Assembly: GCF_001078055.1 (NCBI RefSeq)
Contig: NZ_CP010777.1
Span: 2,881,001 to 2,945,000, forward strand
Source of the DNA: Rufibacter radiotolerans
GTDB taxonomy: Bacteria; Bacteroidota; Bacteroidia; Cytophagales; Hymenobacteraceae
Length of the DNA stretch: 64,000 bases
Direction: 5' to 3'
Positions 17,252-25,759 of the stretch are shown here, piece by piece. Position numbers and translations under genes: made by a program. Below the pieces are notes generated by a model, which was given only the letters and a program-made list of their open reading frames with translations, made no database searches and had not been told where the DNA came from. How positions within the stretch are numbered: the first letter of the stretch is position 1; each line of letters starts with the position of its first letter.

Positions 17252-18889
17252 TTATTTCTTTCTTTTATAGGTTTGACCCCGTTTGCCCATGCCTTCGCCG
17301 TTCAAGGGAAGCACGTCGTTTTCCTGGGCCCATTGGTTCCAGAGCGCTTCCAACTCCTTTACTTTCTCCGGATTCTTTGCGGCCAGGTTATTGGTCTCGG
17401 CTTTATCATTGGCCAGGTTATACAGTTCCCAAGCCTGAATATAGGGTTCTTTGGCGGTGCTCACCGAAACCAGTTTCCAGTCATTGAGGCGCACGGCGCG
17501 GTTGGCCTCATGTTCCCAGAACAGCGGACGCTCTGGCTGGGCCTGGCCTTTGAACATAGGCAGCAGGCTTCGGCCCGGTAAGGCATGAATGGCATTTCCC
17601 TTAAACGTGGTGGGGTACTGGGCCCCGGCCATTTCCAGGAACGTAGGCATAAGGTCAATCAGGTGCGAAGGGGTCCGGTTCATGGTGCCTTTCTGCTTGA
17701 TGCCCGCTGGCCAGCTCACAATGAAGGGGGCGTTAATGCCGCCTTCATGGGTGTGGCTTTTGTAGAGGCGGTACGGGGTATTGCTCAGGTTGGCCCAATG
17801 GGTGCGGTAGCTTTCATAGCTTTCATCTGAGCCCAATTTCTCCAGCGACTTATCTTGCCGGCTCACATCTTCTGAGCAACCGCCGTTGTCTGAGAGAAAA
17901 ATAACCAAGGTGTTTTCCAGTTGGTTGCTCTTCCGGAGGGTCTCCAGGATCTTGCCTACGCCCCGGTCCATCACGTCTACCTGGGCGGCATAGGTGGCCA
18001 TGCGCTTCACCCAAACGCCCCGGTCCTTCTCCGGGATATCTCTCCAGGCGGGCACGTCTTTATCCCGCTCGGTCAGTTTCACGGATTTATCCAGCAGGCC
18101 CATTTTCAGTTGCCGGGCATAGCGTTCCGCCCGAAGGGCATCCCAGCCGGCAGCGTACGTTTTCATGTATTTCTGGATGTCGCTTTCGCGGGCGTGCAAT
18201 GGCCAGTGTGGGGCGGTGTAGGCCACATACAGGAAGAAAGGGGCTTTGGCTTTGCCTGCTACGTGCTGTGAAATGTATTGGCTGGCCGTATCGGTGATGG
18301 CGTCGGTGAGGTAGTAGTTGGTTCCCTGGGCGGTGATGCGCTCATTGTTATTGGTCAGGCTACCGGGCGTGAAGAAACTGCCCGAGCCGGCTATGATGCC
18401 ATAGTATTTGTCAAACCCGCGCTGCACCGGCCAGTTGTGTTTGGGGCCCTTGGGCGCGGTGGTAGCCGACACGTGCCATTTGCCCACAGCGTAACTGGCA
18501 TACCCGGCCGGCTTGAGCGCCTCGGCTATGGTCACGTTGTTTTTGTTCAGGTCACCGCGGTAGCCCGGCAGCATCATGTCATACCCGGTCATCCAGCCCA
18601 TGCCGGTTTTATGCGGGTAAAGACCGGTCAACAGCGAGGCCCGGGTAGGGCAGCAACGGCCGGTGTTGTAGAACTGCGTGAGCTTGATCCCGTTGCCGGC
18701 CAGCTTGTCTAGGTTGGGCGTGGCAATCTCTGCCCCATAGCAGCCCAGGTCTGAATAGCCCATGTCATCGGCCATGATGACCAGGATATTCGGCTTGGCG
18801 TTTTTCCCCTGCCCATAACTGGCCAAGGAAGCAAATAGGGAGAGAACTATAAATGCCACTACCCCTATAAACCGTATGTTGTTCTGCAT
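17252..18889 (-). CDS. Arylsulfatase (S1 family), CCPTR type
   Basis: The signal peptide (to about SYGQG) precedes KPNILVIMADDMGYSDLG and the formylglycine motif CCPTR with Cys79. GKWHVSA, YTAPHWPLHARESD and LSDNGGCSED follow. It has 545 residues, standard length. Architecture and wording are close to the sulfatases at 12227 and 29379 (shared TGLYPHKTGMGWM-like segment and WEHEAN-RAVR block), so they form a paralogue group that may attack the same sugar at different sulfate positions. It is transcribed with its minus-strand neighbours. Confidence 0.94.
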   Translation of the reverse strand: MQNNIRFIGVVAFIVLSLFASLASYGQGKNAKPNILVIMADDMGYSDLGCYGAEIATPNLDKLAGNGIKLTQFYNTGRCCPTRASLLTGLYPHKTGMGWMTGYDMMLPGYRGDLNKNNVTIAEALKPAGYASYAVGKWHVSATTAPKGPKHNWPVQRGFDKYYGIIAGSGSFFTPGSLTNNNERITAQGTNYYLTDAITDTASQYISQHVAGKAKAPFFLYVAYTAPHWPLHARESDIQKYMKTYAAGWDALRAERYARQLKMGLLDKSVKLTERDKDVPAWRDIPEKDRGVWVKRMATYAAQVDVMDRGVGKILETLRKSNQLENTLVIFLSDNGGCSEDVSRQDKSLEKLGSDESYESYRTHWANLSNTPYRLYKSHTHEGGINAPFIVSWPAGIKQKGTMNRTPSHLIDLMPTFLEMAGAQYPTTFKGNAIHALPGRSLLPMFKGQAQPERPLFWEHEANRAVRLNDWKLVSVSTAKEPYIQAWELYNLANDKAETNNLAAKNPEKVKELEALWNQWAQENDVLPLNGEGMGKRGQTYKRKK

Positions 18890-18980
18890 TACTTTTTCTT
18901 TTGACTTTTCTTTTAATTCACCTGCCCAACTTCCTTTTTGATGTCTCTTTGGCAGGTTTGGTGTGCCTAGACTAGGTTTC

Positions 18981-20477
18981 TTAATTCCGGCTTTTTTTAT
19001 TTCCCGCTTTCTTCTTTGCTCCGCCGTTTGCTGCCGGGGCGCCGGGGTTTTGCCTGGCTTCCCGGCGTTCCTCCATCCCTTCGTTTTTGTAGGGAACCGA
19101 TTTTTGGAATTGGACCGGCACGTTTTTCCTAAGGCTTGCCAGAACGGGTTTCATCTCTGGTTTCCCGGCCAGGTTCTGGTGCTCATAAGGGTCTTTGTCA
19201 TGGTCATATAGCTCCTCGGCTCCATCGGGATATTGGATATACCGGTAGCGCTCACTCCGCACCGAAGAATACTTTTCGCCGTAGGTGGTGAGGCCCGGGC
19301 GCTCCCACTTGGCCTTGGGGTTCTTAAACACCGCCACCAGGCTCTGTCCGTCTAGTTTCTGCTTGGGAACCGACAGCCCGCAGTACTCTACCAGCGTAGG
19401 GTAAATGTCTACAAGGTTCACTGTTTGCGGGCAGGTATAGGCTTTGCCGTTGGGCAACCTGATCAGGAACGGGATGGCGTCTGCCTGCTCCCAGAGCGTC
19501 TGCTTGGCCCAGTGGTTCTTGGTGCCGTTGTGGAAGCCGTTGTCTGAGACAAACACCACAATGGTATTCTTGCCATAGGGGCTCTTGTCCAGGGCATCTA
19601 TCACGCGGCCAAGGTTCCAGTCTGCAAAGGAGGTGTTGGCGCAGTAGGCTCTGAGATAGTCCTGAAACCCTTCTTCCTGAGACTTGCCGCTTTTGGTAAC
19701 CATGTCCATACCCGCAGAAAGCCTCTTGCCCGAGGCCGGCACATCTTCCAGGTCTTTGGCATCGTACCCTGGCGGCAATGGGAATTTCACGCCCTCATAC
19801 AAGTCATAGAACCGCTTGGGTGCCGTGTAGGGAGAGTGCGGCCGGTACAGCCCGTAGTACATAAAGAAGGGCTTGTCATGTTTCTGGGCCAGAAATACAG
19901 TGGCAGCATCAGCATTCACCACATCTGTAAAGTCTTTGTCTGGCCCCTCCCAGGGCTTGATGTCGTTCCAATGGCCCCGGCCGGTGAAGAAGGGGCCGTA
20001 ATTGCCATGGAACACCTTGTTATCCCACATATTTTTCTCGCGGTCGCCCGGCAAAGCCACATGAAACGTTTTGCCACCGGCCCAAGTGGTATAGCCATTC
20101 CGCTTGAAAAGCTCGGGCATGGCCTCTACCTGCGGGAGCAGTTCAGATACTCCCCACACGTCTGGCCCGTTGCGGTACACCCCGGAATGGTGCGGGTACT
20201 TTCCGCTGAAAAACGCCGCCCGCGAGGGTACGCACACCGGCGCGGCACAGGAAGCATTCTTGAAATACAGAGACTGCGAAACCAGCTTTTTAATGTTGGG
20301 CACCTTGAGCGGCGGGTAATCGTTCTGCAGGCTCCACTTGTTCATGTCATCCACCACAATGAAGAGCACATTGGGTTTTGGGGAAGACGATTGCGCTTGG
20401 GTCGCGTGGAAACCAAGGCTAAGGAGGGCCACCAATACCCTTGCAAATCCCCAGCCTCGTTTAATATTCTGAATCAT
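18981..20477 (-). CDS. Sulfatase (S1 family), iduronate-2-sulfatase-like
   Basis: The signal peptide (ending ATQAQ) leads to KPNVLFIVVDDMNKW and the formylglycine motif CVPSR with Cys82 in SCAAPVCVPSRAAFFSGKYP. VSDNGFHNGTKNHWAKQTLWE and CPQTVNLVDIYPTLVEYCGL are hallmarks of the iduronate-2-sulfatase-like branch. The last ~35 residues are a low-complexity, basic tail ending KKKAGNKKSRN. It appears to be the first gene of the long minus-strand unit running to 7607: the candidate operator at 20594-20608 and a -7 box at 20552-20545 lie in front of it. The relic at 40559 derives from this subfamily. Confidence 0.94.
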   Translation of the reverse strand: MIQNIKRGWGFARVLVALLSLGFHATQAQSSSPKPNVLFIVVDDMNKWSLQNDYPPLKVPNIKKLVSQSLYFKNASCAAPVCVPSRAAFFSGKYPHHSGVYRNGPDVWGVSELLPQVEAMPELFKRNGYTTWAGGKTFHVALPGDREKNMWDNKVFHGNYGPFFTGRGHWNDIKPWEGPDKDFTDVVNADAATVFLAQKHDKPFFMYYGLYRPHSPYTAPKRFYDLYEGVKFPLPPGYDAKDLEDVPASGKRLSAGMDMVTKSGKSQEEGFQDYLRAYCANTSFADWNLGRVIDALDKSPYGKNTIVVFVSDNGFHNGTKNHWAKQTLWEQADAIPFLIRLPNGKAYTCPQTVNLVDIYPTLVEYCGLSVPKQKLDGQSLVAVFKNPKAKWERPGLTTYGEKYSSVRSERYRYIQYPDGAEELYDHDKDPYEHQNLAGKPEMKPVLASLRKNVPVQFQKSVPYKNEGMEERREARQNPGAPAANGGAKKKAGNKKSRN

Positions 20478-20544
20478 ATTTTAATCAATAGTCTTTAAAA
20501 AGTCACCAACCAACCCAGCCTAATCCCCTCAGGCGCCAGCATTT

Positions 20545-20608
20545 GAAAGATACTTTTAACTTCAGTAGTGAATTGTAATTATTGTGGCTATTACTACAAC
20601 ATTTGTAG
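20545..20608 (-). promoter_or_regulatory. Candidate operator plus -7 box for the sulfatase at 20477
   Basis: On the minus strand CTACAAATGTTGTAG (20608-20594) is a perfect 6-3-6 inverted repeat followed by TAATAGCC. TATCTTTC (20552-20545) matches TAnnTTTG at all but the last base and begins exactly 56 bp after the first operator base. The ATG is 68 bases beyond the box. Confidence 0.7.
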
Positions 20609-20684
20609 CCATGGCTGCCAAGCCTGTTTTAGCGCTGCCATTTAAGCAAAACCTCTTGTTGCAGGGAGTGTAGTTCTAGCTCGA

Positions 20685-22886
20685 TTACTCCAATCGGAAG
20701 GCCTGGGTAAACCTGATCTGCTGGGAGGAGCTACCAATGCCCAGTTCAAAATCACCGGGCTCTGCTTTCCAGTCATGCGTTTTAATGTCCCAGAAAGACA
20801 GGTCCTGGCGCTTTACCCAGAAGGCCACCGTTTGGCTTTGGCCCGGTTTCAGATACACTTTCTGGAAACTTTTCAGCTCTTTTACCGGGCGTGCCACCGT
20901 GGCTTCTTTGTCAGAGACGTAGAGCTGCACCACTTCGGCTGCAGCCTGTTTGCCGGTGTTTTTGAGGGTAAACTTCACCTGTACAGAATCCTGGCCACTG
21001 ATAGCGGTGCGGGATAGTTTGGGGTTGGTATAGGTAAACGACGTATAGCCCAGGCCATGCCCGAAGGGGAAAAGCACCTCTTTCTTGTTCTTCTCAAACC
21101 ACCTATAGCCCATGAACACGCCCTCATTGTAGGGCAGGTGCACTAACTGGTGCGGCTTTACGTGTTTAGACAGCTCATTTCTGCTGCTGGGCTGGTTGCC
21201 TTTCCAGTATTCTTTGTAATGGTTATTATTGCCTTGCCAGAAGGGTTTGCTACCCAGGAAATTGAACTGCGGGTCTGGCGAGTCCTGGAAATCTTTCTCC
21301 AGGGTGAAGGGCAACCTTCCCGAAGGACTCACCTTTCCGCTGATGACCTCGGCTAAAGCATTGCCGCGTTCCTGGCCCAGGAAAAACGTCCAAAGCACGG
21401 CTTTCACCTGCGGCAGCCAGGGCATGGGAAAACCGTTGGCCGAACTAATGAGTACCACCACATTGGGATTAAGCGCGGCTACCCTGGCTATTTCCTCGTT
21501 TGCCCCTTGCGGCGCCTCAAATGGAACGTCATATCCTTCCCCCGCTTTTTTGTTCAGCCGGTACAAGACCACGTCTGCGTTTTTGATCTGGGCCTCGGTG
21601 GGTTTCTCCGTGACCACCAGGCCGGTACCGTAGATTTTCTTGAGGCCCGTTGCGTAATCTACGTGGTCATAGCCTTCCACAAAGCCGCTGCCGGTGCCGC
21701 TGTGCAATTCAGCCGGGCCCATGAGCAGCACTTTTTTAGAGGCTTTCACGGGGAGCAGATTCGCTTCATTCTTTAACAGGCAGATGGCTTCGCGGGCGAC
21801 CTGCCGGGCCGTTTCTTTATGGCCGGCCAGGGTGGCCAGCAGCGCCGGGTCTTTGGGCGCGCGGTCATAGACGCCCGTCTCAAACAAGGTGTACAGGTTA
21901 GGGTATACCATGAACTCCAGGTCGGCTTCTATCTCTGCTTTTCTACCGGGGTAGCGGGCTACAAACTGGGTCACATAATCTTTGAACGTGTCATTGCTGG
22001 ACATGAGCAAGGTCTGCCCAGAGCGGGCCACCAGGTACTGCAAATCAGGGTGGTAATTAGTGTTCTGCCAGTCGGTCATAGTGATGCCGGTAAAGCCAAA
22101 CTCTCTGCGCATCACGTCATTTAATAATGGCTGGTGCATGGAGCTGGGAATACCGTTCACGGCGTTGTTGCCGGTCATGATGGCCTTTACCCTGGCCTGC
22201 TTCACGGCAGCCTCCCAGGGCGCCAGGTAGATTTCCCGCAGCGTGCGCTCGTCCAGGTCACTGCTGGCAATGTGCCGGACAAACTCCTGGTCATTGGCAA
22301 TGAAATGCTTGGCCGTGGCAATGATGCCCTGGCTCTGCAAACCATTGATGTAGTTCACCGAAATAGCCGAGGTCAGCAACGGGTCTTCTCCCATGTACTC
22401 ATAGTTGCGGCCACCCACTGACAGGCGCTGCATGTTCATGCCCGGCCCCAGCAGGAAATCCACCCCATGGGCCTTGCACTCCTCGCCAATGTTCTTCCCG
22501 AAGGCCATGGCCAGCGCAGGGTTCCAGGTGGCCGCCAGCGCGATCATAGGCGGGAAAGAGGTGCTCTGAGCGTTGCTGGCAATGGTTTTTAGCCTGATGC
22601 CTTGTGAGGCGTCTGCCATGATGGCTGGCCTTAGCCCCAACCGGGGGACCCCAGGGAAACAGAACATTTTATAACCGCCCGTCAAACTCAGCTTCTCCTC
22701 AAAGGTGAGCAGTTCCAGCACATTCTTGGCGCGCGCCTGCGGGCTTAGGCTGGTATTCTGGTACACCGCCCCCGCCGGAAATTTCTTAAACGCCGCCAGC
22801 GGCTGCAGCTCTTTATCGTCAATCCGTTGGCCAAAAGAAGGCAGGAAGGTAAGCGTGAAGGCAAAGGCAGTTAATACCCGTTTCAT
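20685..22886 (-). CDS. Glycoside hydrolase family 3 (beta-glucosidase-like)
   Basis: Exo-acting enzyme that removes beta-linked sugars from oligosaccharide ends; the exact sugar is unknown. The signal peptide ends SFGQ. The N-terminal barrel carries KHFIANDQE (194-202) and the nucleophile Asp272 in ITMTDWQNTNYH. The second alpha/beta domain and a C-terminal fibronectin-like domain (FPFGHGLGYTSFTY onward) are complete. It has 733 residues, typical for bacterial GH3. The ATG at 22886 is chosen because a start 24 codons upstream at 22958 would precede the signal peptide with an implausible stretch. It lies downstream of the lyase gene, with a ~200-base gap and no terminator seen, so the two may share a transcript. 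Confidence 0.93.
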   Translation of the reverse strand: MKRVLTAFAFTLTFLPSFGQRIDDKELQPLAAFKKFPAGAVYQNTSLSPQARAKNVLELLTFEEKLSLTGGYKMFCFPGVPRLGLRPAIMADASQGIRLKTIASNAQSTSFPPMIALAATWNPALAMAFGKNIGEECKAHGVDFLLGPGMNMQRLSVGGRNYEYMGEDPLLTSAISVNYINGLQSQGIIATAKHFIANDQEFVRHIASSDLDERTLREIYLAPWEAAVKQARVKAIMTGNNAVNGIPSSMHQPLLNDVMRREFGFTGITMTDWQNTNYHPDLQYLVARSGQTLLMSSNDTFKDYVTQFVARYPGRKAEIEADLEFMVYPNLYTLFETGVYDRAPKDPALLATLAGHKETARQVAREAICLLKNEANLLPVKASKKVLLMGPAELHSGTGSGFVEGYDHVDYATGLKKIYGTGLVVTEKPTEAQIKNADVVLYRLNKKAGEGYDVPFEAPQGANEEIARVAALNPNVVVLISSANGFPMPWLPQVKAVLWTFFLGQERGNALAEVISGKVSPSGRLPFTLEKDFQDSPDPQFNFLGSKPFWQGNNNHYKEYWKGNQPSSRNELSKHVKPHQLVHLPYNEGVFMGYRWFEKNKKEVLFPFGHGLGYTSFTYTNPKLSRTAISGQDSVQVKFTLKNTGKQAAAEVVQLYVSDKEATVARPVKELKSFQKVYLKPGQSQTVAFWVKRQDLSFWDIKTHDWKAEPGDFELGIGSSSQQIRFTQAFRLE

Positions 22887-23082
22887 ATGGTATGGTAAAA
22901 AATTAGGCAAAAAAGGAAGAACAGGTATATGATCCATTTCACGCACCTGTAAATCCATGGGAGACTTTACGTTCCTGGGCCCCAGCGCTTGGCTTTAGGA
23001 CCTGGCAACCCAACTAAGTAGCTAAAGAAAGAAAAGTCATAAAATCACGGCAGCGAAAGGCAAGGGTGAAGAATAGCGCGGA

Positions 23083-25524
23083 CTATTCAACTATGAGTTT
23101 ACCGGTTCTGCCATTGCACCTTACAAAATAGATACCCTGCTTAAGATGTCTAGCCGGGACCGTTACTTTGTTCTTCTGGTCAGGGGTAAGCACATGCTCC
23201 TGCACCAAAACCCCGGTGGTGTTTACCACCGTTACTTTTACCGGGCCTCTGCTACCGGCTACATTCTGGATGGTGAAAGAAGTGCCCGCCTTTATGGGGT
23301 TAGGGTACATGGCCAGACCCGGCATATTCTCCAACTCTGGGGCTATCCCCGTCACTACCTTGCTGTTCTTTAGCCCTACCGTGACGGTACTTCCCTGGAA
23401 TTCATTTGCCGGCATGGGCAGCAGAACAAAGGTAGACTGGTCCTGAGCGCTTTCCGTTGCCCCTGCCCCGGCGTACAATCCACTAATCTTCACATACATA
23501 GAGGAAACAGGCGTGGTCTCACAGTAAGGGTTTGCGGCCGATACATACACCGAGTCGTTCTTCCAGCGCACCTGAATAGCCGCTGCCTGGTAGGTCTCTA
23601 CTGCACCCAGATTGTTTGGCAGGGTAACCTTGCCTGGCTTGTAAAAGATGGCCTGGGCAATAGAGGCGCTGGGATCAACCACACACTGAACATCAGAGGT
23701 GTTGGACACCACCACAAAAGGGGTTTTATTCAGTTTTTCCGCCAGTTGGTCCTGGGTAACGTTGGGGTACACCGCATAGGCATACTTCTCACTGACCGGG
23801 TATTCCCCATGCTGAAAATTGATCCAGGCCAGCGGGGTGTCTCCTACTGTTTTCACTTCAAAGTTCAGGTTCCTGTTGGTGATAAACTGGTACCCAATGT
23901 TGTTAAGGTAGGCCCAGTTTGAAGTAACAGGAGACAAGACCTGGTTATTTGCCATAGCAACCGGGAGGCCGCCATTATCCACCATAAACGAGTCTTTGAA
24001 CTTGACCTGGTTAACGGTGGTGGCATAGGGCACATAATAGAGAGCCCCCGCCTTAATGTCAGAGCCCAAGGCTACAAAATAGTCTTTAAAGTAAAACCAG
24101 GCTTTGGTGGCATCTAACTTAATCTCAGAGCTGCTTTTACTGAACAGGAACCCAGAGGCACCCGTTTTCCCGTCTGAGACGCCGCCCGCAAAGGGTTTGA
24201 GGTTTGTCCCGTTCTTGCCCGCTGGCACCAGCGGCAAGGCAGTAGTGGTGGGCTTTTGGGGGGCAGTGATGCCGGGTAGGCGTCTCCAGTTCATAACATC
24301 CCAAATCTCAGAATATTCCGTGCCGGTGGAATAGATAAAGTTGACGCCAGACCCGGTGTAGTAATTATTGAGGCCCTCCCCATTGGCGCTTTCACTGGAC
24401 GTGGTTCTGGTGGAGGTCATTCGGGAAGAAGTGAAATAGTTTTTGCCCTTGTGCACCATGTAATCATGGCGCCAGAACATCTTGTTGCCCTGTTGCACGT
24501 TATCGGCGTCATCGCCGGCCGGTCTTGTTAACCAGTTATAGAGGTCCTGCAGTTTTTCTTTCTGGGGGGTGTTTTCCAGAATCAACGTGCCCAGGCAGGC
24601 CACACTTTTGGTATACCCGTCGGTTAAGGTTCTGCGGCCGGTCTGGTGGTGGTCAAACATGTTGCGATAGGCCACCCAACTTAGCCCATGCAGGAACAGG
24701 TTCTCAAAAATGGTCATCTTAGCAGGTGGCACGGCATAAGCAGTCCCCGAACTGATGGAGATAAAATTCATGATGCCCCCAATGTACTCCTTGCCGTAAT
24801 TGCCCAGGTACAATTGCCGCCCGTACCCAGAATGCTGGTTAAAAGCGTAGTCTGGCTGAATGCCCTCGCCCTTGTCATCCTTTTCCACCCGTATGAGCAG
24901 GTGAAACACCTCAGATGCCTCTGCCACTACGGCGGTATTTTCAGTGGCAATGGCTGTAGCCATTATATATTTACTTATATCTGAAGTATTGGCTGCGTCT
25001 GGGCTGTCTTTGTAGCCCGCCACCTTCTCCGGGGTCCATTCAAACATCAAATAAGAAACCAAGCTGTTGTATTCTGTGGGCTTCTTGGTTTTAAGGTCTT
25101 TGGCCATAAGCACGAAAGACGGGTACAATGAGGTAGGCCACCCAATGGTACGGTACCACCAATTGGTATCTGTAGGGTCATAGGTGTTCCACCAGTTCCA
25201 TGCCTTGCAATAGGCATCTAACAGGGTTTCGCTTTTGTAGTTGGGCCCGGGTGTTTCATAAGCCCTGGCTATAGCCCACATTTCATTGAAGTGGGGCCGC
25301 GGTCCACCCGTAAGAGCCGTTGGGTAAGACGCAGGGTACGCCACGTTCTTGAAGGTGCCATCTGAGTTCATGTTCCCCAGGTCATAGCCTTCCAAAGGGG
25401 CATACATGCTGTTATACACGCGGGTATACATGGTGGCCAGATCTGTAGATGCCTGGGCCTTGGCCACATGGGCCAGAGCGGCTACCAATAAAAACAGAAA
25501 TAACTTTTTGTAGAGGTGATGCAT
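23083..25524 (-). CDS. Polysaccharide lyase family 8-like enzyme with type IX sorting domain
   Basis: Cleaves uronate-containing polymers by beta-elimination; family members act on chondroitin, hyaluronan or xanthan. The signal peptide ends VAKAQ. The alpha-toroid carries NWWYRTIGWP, the NTSD segment (Asn179) and FNQHSGYG ... YLGNYG. By alignment to Y-x-G-x-Y-G, the catalytic pair would be His231 and Tyr243. NNYYTGSG and the EYSEIWDVMNWRRLPGIT segment are typical PL8 middle-domain features. The last ~75 residues (MYPNPIKAGTSFTI ... GIYFVRCNGRTGKLIVE) are a type A sorting domain for type IX secretion, so it is probably cell-surface or released. It is the only enzyme here with such a tail. Substrate class is inferred. 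Confidence 0.88.
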   Translation of the reverse strand: MHHLYKKLFLFLLVAALAHVAKAQASTDLATMYTRVYNSMYAPLEGYDLGNMNSDGTFKNVAYPASYPTALTGGPRPHFNEMWAIARAYETPGPNYKSETLLDAYCKAWNWWNTYDPTDTNWWYRTIGWPTSLYPSFVLMAKDLKTKKPTEYNSLVSYLMFEWTPEKVAGYKDSPDAANTSDISKYIMATAIATENTAVVAEASEVFHLLIRVEKDDKGEGIQPDYAFNQHSGYGRQLYLGNYGKEYIGGIMNFISISSGTAYAVPPAKMTIFENLFLHGLSWVAYRNMFDHHQTGRRTLTDGYTKSVACLGTLILENTPQKEKLQDLYNWLTRPAGDDADNVQQGNKMFWRHDYMVHKGKNYFTSSRMTSTRTTSSESANGEGLNNYYTGSGVNFIYSTGTEYSEIWDVMNWRRLPGITAPQKPTTTALPLVPAGKNGTNLKPFAGGVSDGKTGASGFLFSKSSSEIKLDATKAWFYFKDYFVALGSDIKAGALYYVPYATTVNQVKFKDSFMVDNGGLPVAMANNQVLSPVTSNWAYLNNIGYQFITNRNLNFEVKTVGDTPLAWINFQHGEYPVSEKYAYAVYPNVTQDQLAEKLNKTPFVVVSNTSDVQCVVDPSASIAQAIFYKPGKVTLPNNLGAVETYQAAAIQVRWKNDSVYVSAANPYCETTPVSSMYVKISGLYAGAGATESAQDQSTFVLLPMPANEFQGSTVTVGLKNSKVVTGIAPELENMPGLAMYPNPIKAGTSFTIQNVAGSRGPVKVTVVNTTGVLVQEHVLTPDQKNKVTVPARHLKQGIYFVRCNGRTGKLIVE

Positions 25525-25577
25525 GGGGGTTGGGTATAAGGTTAACTCTATTTCAGGCAGCAGAATCTAGCCAAGTA

Positions 25578-25641
25578 CAAGAATACCATTCTCGTTTTCA
25601 ACCCACTGTCTCTTTTGTAGCACTTCCTGTCAATTTTGTAG
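25578..25641 (-). promoter_or_regulatory. Candidate operator (direct-repeat form) plus -7 box for the lyase gene
   Basis: On the minus strand TGCTACAAAATTGACAG and TGCTACAAAAGAGACAG are near-identical direct repeats 21 bp apart, two helical turns. The upstream CTACAA begins at 25641, and TATTCTTG (25585-25578, one mismatch to TAnnTTTG) begins 56 bp further, matching the other sites. The right half of the palindrome is degenerate. Confidence 0.6.
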
Positions 25642-25646
25642 CATCG

Positions 25647-25688
25647 CCTGTTTCAGGGCCGTTTTTCGCAAAACGGCCCTGAAACAGG
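25647..25688. repeat. Intergenic hairpin repeat, copy 10 (perfect)
   Basis: 19-bp perfect arms CCTGTTTCAGGGCCGTTTT and AAAACGGCCCTGAAACAGG, loop TCGC. It sits just upstream of the lyase operator. Confidence 0.88.
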
Positions 25689-25759
25689 AACCCTTCTCTC
25701 CTATCTTGTTCCGCCTGGCCGGCTTTGGGCTTTATTGGTAAGTGTCTTGAAAACCGGGT

